A stretch of 64,000 nt of DNA, taken from Micromonospora sp. C95. GTDB lineage: Bacteria > Actinomycetota > Actinomycetes > Mycobacteriales > Micromonosporaceae. Position 1 is the stretch's first letter; each line of letters begins with the position of its first letter. Where the stretch lies: positions 1 to 64,000 of the forward strand of contig NZ_JAGPXT010000024.1 of the NCBI RefSeq assembly GCF_018070465.1. Direction: 5' to 3'. A program made the translations under genes and the position numbers. The notes under the pieces are model-generated. The model saw nothing but the letters and a program-made list of their open reading frames with translations, was not told where the DNA came from and did no database searches. Shown one piece after another: positions 62,739 through 64,000 of the stretch.

Positions 62739-64000
62739 ATGACCTTGACCACGGGCCGGCCCAGGCCGAAGTGGGGCGGTGGTGCGCCGCACCGGTACTA
62801 CAGCGTCGTGGTCTTCGTGTTGCTCGCCTCGCTGGACAACGTGGCGATCGGCCTGGTGCCGCCGCTGTACGGCGCGATCGCCGAGTCGTTCGACGTGCCA
62901 CAACGGATGCTTGGCCTGGTCACCGCGATCAGCTTCCTGGTCAGTGCGGTGGCGGCGGTCGGTTGGGCGTACGGCGGTGACCGCAGCAACCGCAAGCCGT
63001 TGCTCATGATCGGCACGCTGATCTGGGCGGCCGGTACCGGCGGCAGCGGGCTGGCCGGGAACTACCCCACCTTCCTCGCCGCGCAACTGCTCGCCGCGGT
63101 GGGCCTCGGCGCGGTCGGGTCGGTCGGCTTCTCGGTGGTCACCGACCTCATCACGCCTCGTCGTCGGGGCCTGGTGATGAGCTTCTGGGGGCTGTCCCAG
63201 GGCGTCGGCACCCTGGCCGGCACCCTGGTGGGGGGACTGCTCGGCGCGGTGGACTGGCGCCGGCCGTTCCTGGTGCTCACCGTGGTCGGTCTGGTCGCCA
63301 CGGCGGCCTACCTGTTCACCTACGACATCCGGCGCGGCCAGAGCGAGCCGGCGCTGGCCGGTGCGCTCGCCACCGGTGGGGACTACGACTACCGGATCAG
63401 CCGGGCCGACCTGCCTGTCATCCTGGGCCGCCGGACCAACCGCTGGCTCGTCCTCCAGGGCCTCACCGCCCAGGCCGCCTTCGGCTCGCTGGTCTGGCTG
63501 CCGTACCTGTTCATCGAGCGGGCCAAGGACCAGGGCTATTCGGAGGCAACCGCCATCGTGGTCGGCAGCGTCTTCGCCACACTTTTCCAGCTCGGTGGGG
63601 CGTTCTCAATCGTCGGTGGGCTGATCGGGGACGCGCTGCAACGGCGTACGCCCTCGGGTCGAGCGATGGTCGCCTCCGTCGGCATCTTCGCCGCACTCCC
63701 GTTCTACCTGGTGTTGTTCTTCGTGCCGATCCGCATCGACGTGCCTGACGGTGCCGGCACCGGCGCGGTGGTCGGTGCGGTGCTGGGCAGCGTGGTCAGC
63801 GAGCCGACGGTCGGGTTGAGCCTGCTGGCCGCGGTACTGGCCCTGGCGCTGACCTCGGCGAACTCGCCGAACTGGTTCGCGCTGATCGCCGACGTGAACC
63901 CACCGGAGCACCGGGGCACCGTCTACAGCCTGGGCAACCTGGTCAACGGGGTGGGGCGGGCGGCCGGCAACGGCCTGGTCGGGGTGGCCTTCAACGGGCT
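62739..64000 (+). CDS. MFS transporter (3' end outside window)
   Basis: At least 420 residues, open at the right edge. Ten or more hydrophobic segments are visible, starting with YYSVVVFVLLASLDNVAIGL and then VTAISFLVSAVAAVGWAYGG. The MFS loop motif appears as GDRSNRKPLL between helices 2 and 3. GFSVVTDLITPRRRGLVMSF and SPNWFALIADVNPPEHRGTV resemble Spns-like/phosphoglycerate-type lysolipid or drug carriers. The substrate is unknown. ATG 62739 has no strong ribosome-binding site. The 148 nt between the xylB terminator and this gene show nothing else. Confidence 0.85.
   Translation, partial: MTLTTGRPRPKWGGGAPHRYYSVVVFVLLASLDNVAIGLVPPLYGAIAESFDVPQRMLGLVTAISFLVSAVAAVGWAYGGDRSNRKPLLMIGTLIWAAGTGGSGLAGNYPTFLAAQLLAAVGLGAVGSVGFSVVTDLITPRRRGLVMSFWGLSQGVGTLAGTLVGGLLGAVDWRRPFLVLTVVGLVATAAYLFTYDIRRGQSEPALAGALATGGDYDYRISRADLPVILGRRTNRWLVLQGLTAQAAFGSLVWLPYLFIERAKDQGYSEATAIVVGSVFATLFQLGGAFSIVGGLIGDALQRRTPSGRAMVASVGIFAALPFYLVLFFVPIRIDVPDGAGTGAVVGAVLGSVVSEPTVGLSLLAAVLALALTSANSPNWFALIADVNPPEHRGTVYSLGNLVNGVGRAAGNGLVGVAFNG

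Noticed and set aside
1..64000. tRNA, rRNA, cobalamin riboswitch
   Set aside because: I looked for cloverleaf T-loop words (GTTCGAnTC) and B12-box patterns near the mutase genes and saw none; a covariance-model scan would settle this.

Overview
The window is GC-rich actinobacterial chromosome. NucS mismatch repair, a conservon (cvnABCD), paired Scy/FilP-like coiled-coil proteins, XRE-DUF5753/DUF397 pairs, a MurA with Asp in place of the catalytic Cys, and a CBM2-GH6 cellulase under a CebR-type site all suggest a filamentous, polymer-degrading Micromonosporaceae (Micromonospora-like). Most of it is vertically inherited core. The only mobile trace is an IS30-type transposase tail at the left edge. 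I see no tRNA, rRNA, CRISPR array or prophage.

Layout. 1-1.4 kb: transposase tail and a secreted lysozyme-like protein. 1.4-8.9 kb: VOC protein, PduO adenosyltransferase and murA with interlocking start codons, 3-hydroxybutyryl-CoA dehydrogenase, a DrrAB-type ABC exporter, ethylmalonyl-CoA mutase (ecm). 9-13.7 kb: DUF4126, nucS, aldehyde dehydrogenase, FHA protein, hydrolase. 13.9-16.9 kb: tandem-duplicated hydroxyacyl-CoA dehydrogenase, zinc-ribbon-like protein, hydrolase. 17-18.6 kb: XRE/DUF397 module and a small partner. 18.9-30.3 kb: scy-like, filP-like, ccr, epimerase, thiolase, meaB, Asp23, isobutyryl-CoA-type mutase (icmA), thioredoxin-TPR protein. 30.4-39 kb: arginase-like protein, penicillin-binding lipoprotein, giant NAD-glutamate dehydrogenase. 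39-43.3 kb: class E/F sortase with a repeat-rich surface protein, then the cellulase. 43.5-50.2 kb: acidic paralogous proteins and cvnABCD. 50.3-58.4 kb: lactonase, von Willebrand lipid/solute-binding-like protein, polyprenyl sugar-phosphate transferase, two SpoIIE-type phosphatases around a MarR regulator. 58.6-64 kb: xylR / xylAB and an MFS exporter running off the edge.

Functional theme. Thiolase, 3-hydroxybutyryl-CoA dehydrogenase, crotonyl-CoA carboxylase/reductase, epimerase, ethylmalonyl-CoA mutase, MeaB chaperone and the B12 adenosyltransferase form most of an ethylmalonyl-CoA pathway (acetyl-CoA assimilation and C4/C5 extender-unit supply), although the genes lie in several separate places. 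The most interesting signal is a 17-bp sequence related to CCTTAGCnAnCGTTCAG in or next to the promoter of every one of these transcription units: six copies, upstream of the dehydrogenase, ecm, the duplicated dehydrogenase, ccr, epimerase/thiolase and icmA. It looks like the operator of one dedicated regulator encoded elsewhere.

Other signals: a genome-specific -10 hexamer TAGRCT or TAnnnT placed 6-7 nt before start codons (leaderless mRNAs), many long perfect inverted repeats acting as terminators, and a dispersed palindromic element (CGATCATGCAGTTGTGGC arms) present twice.
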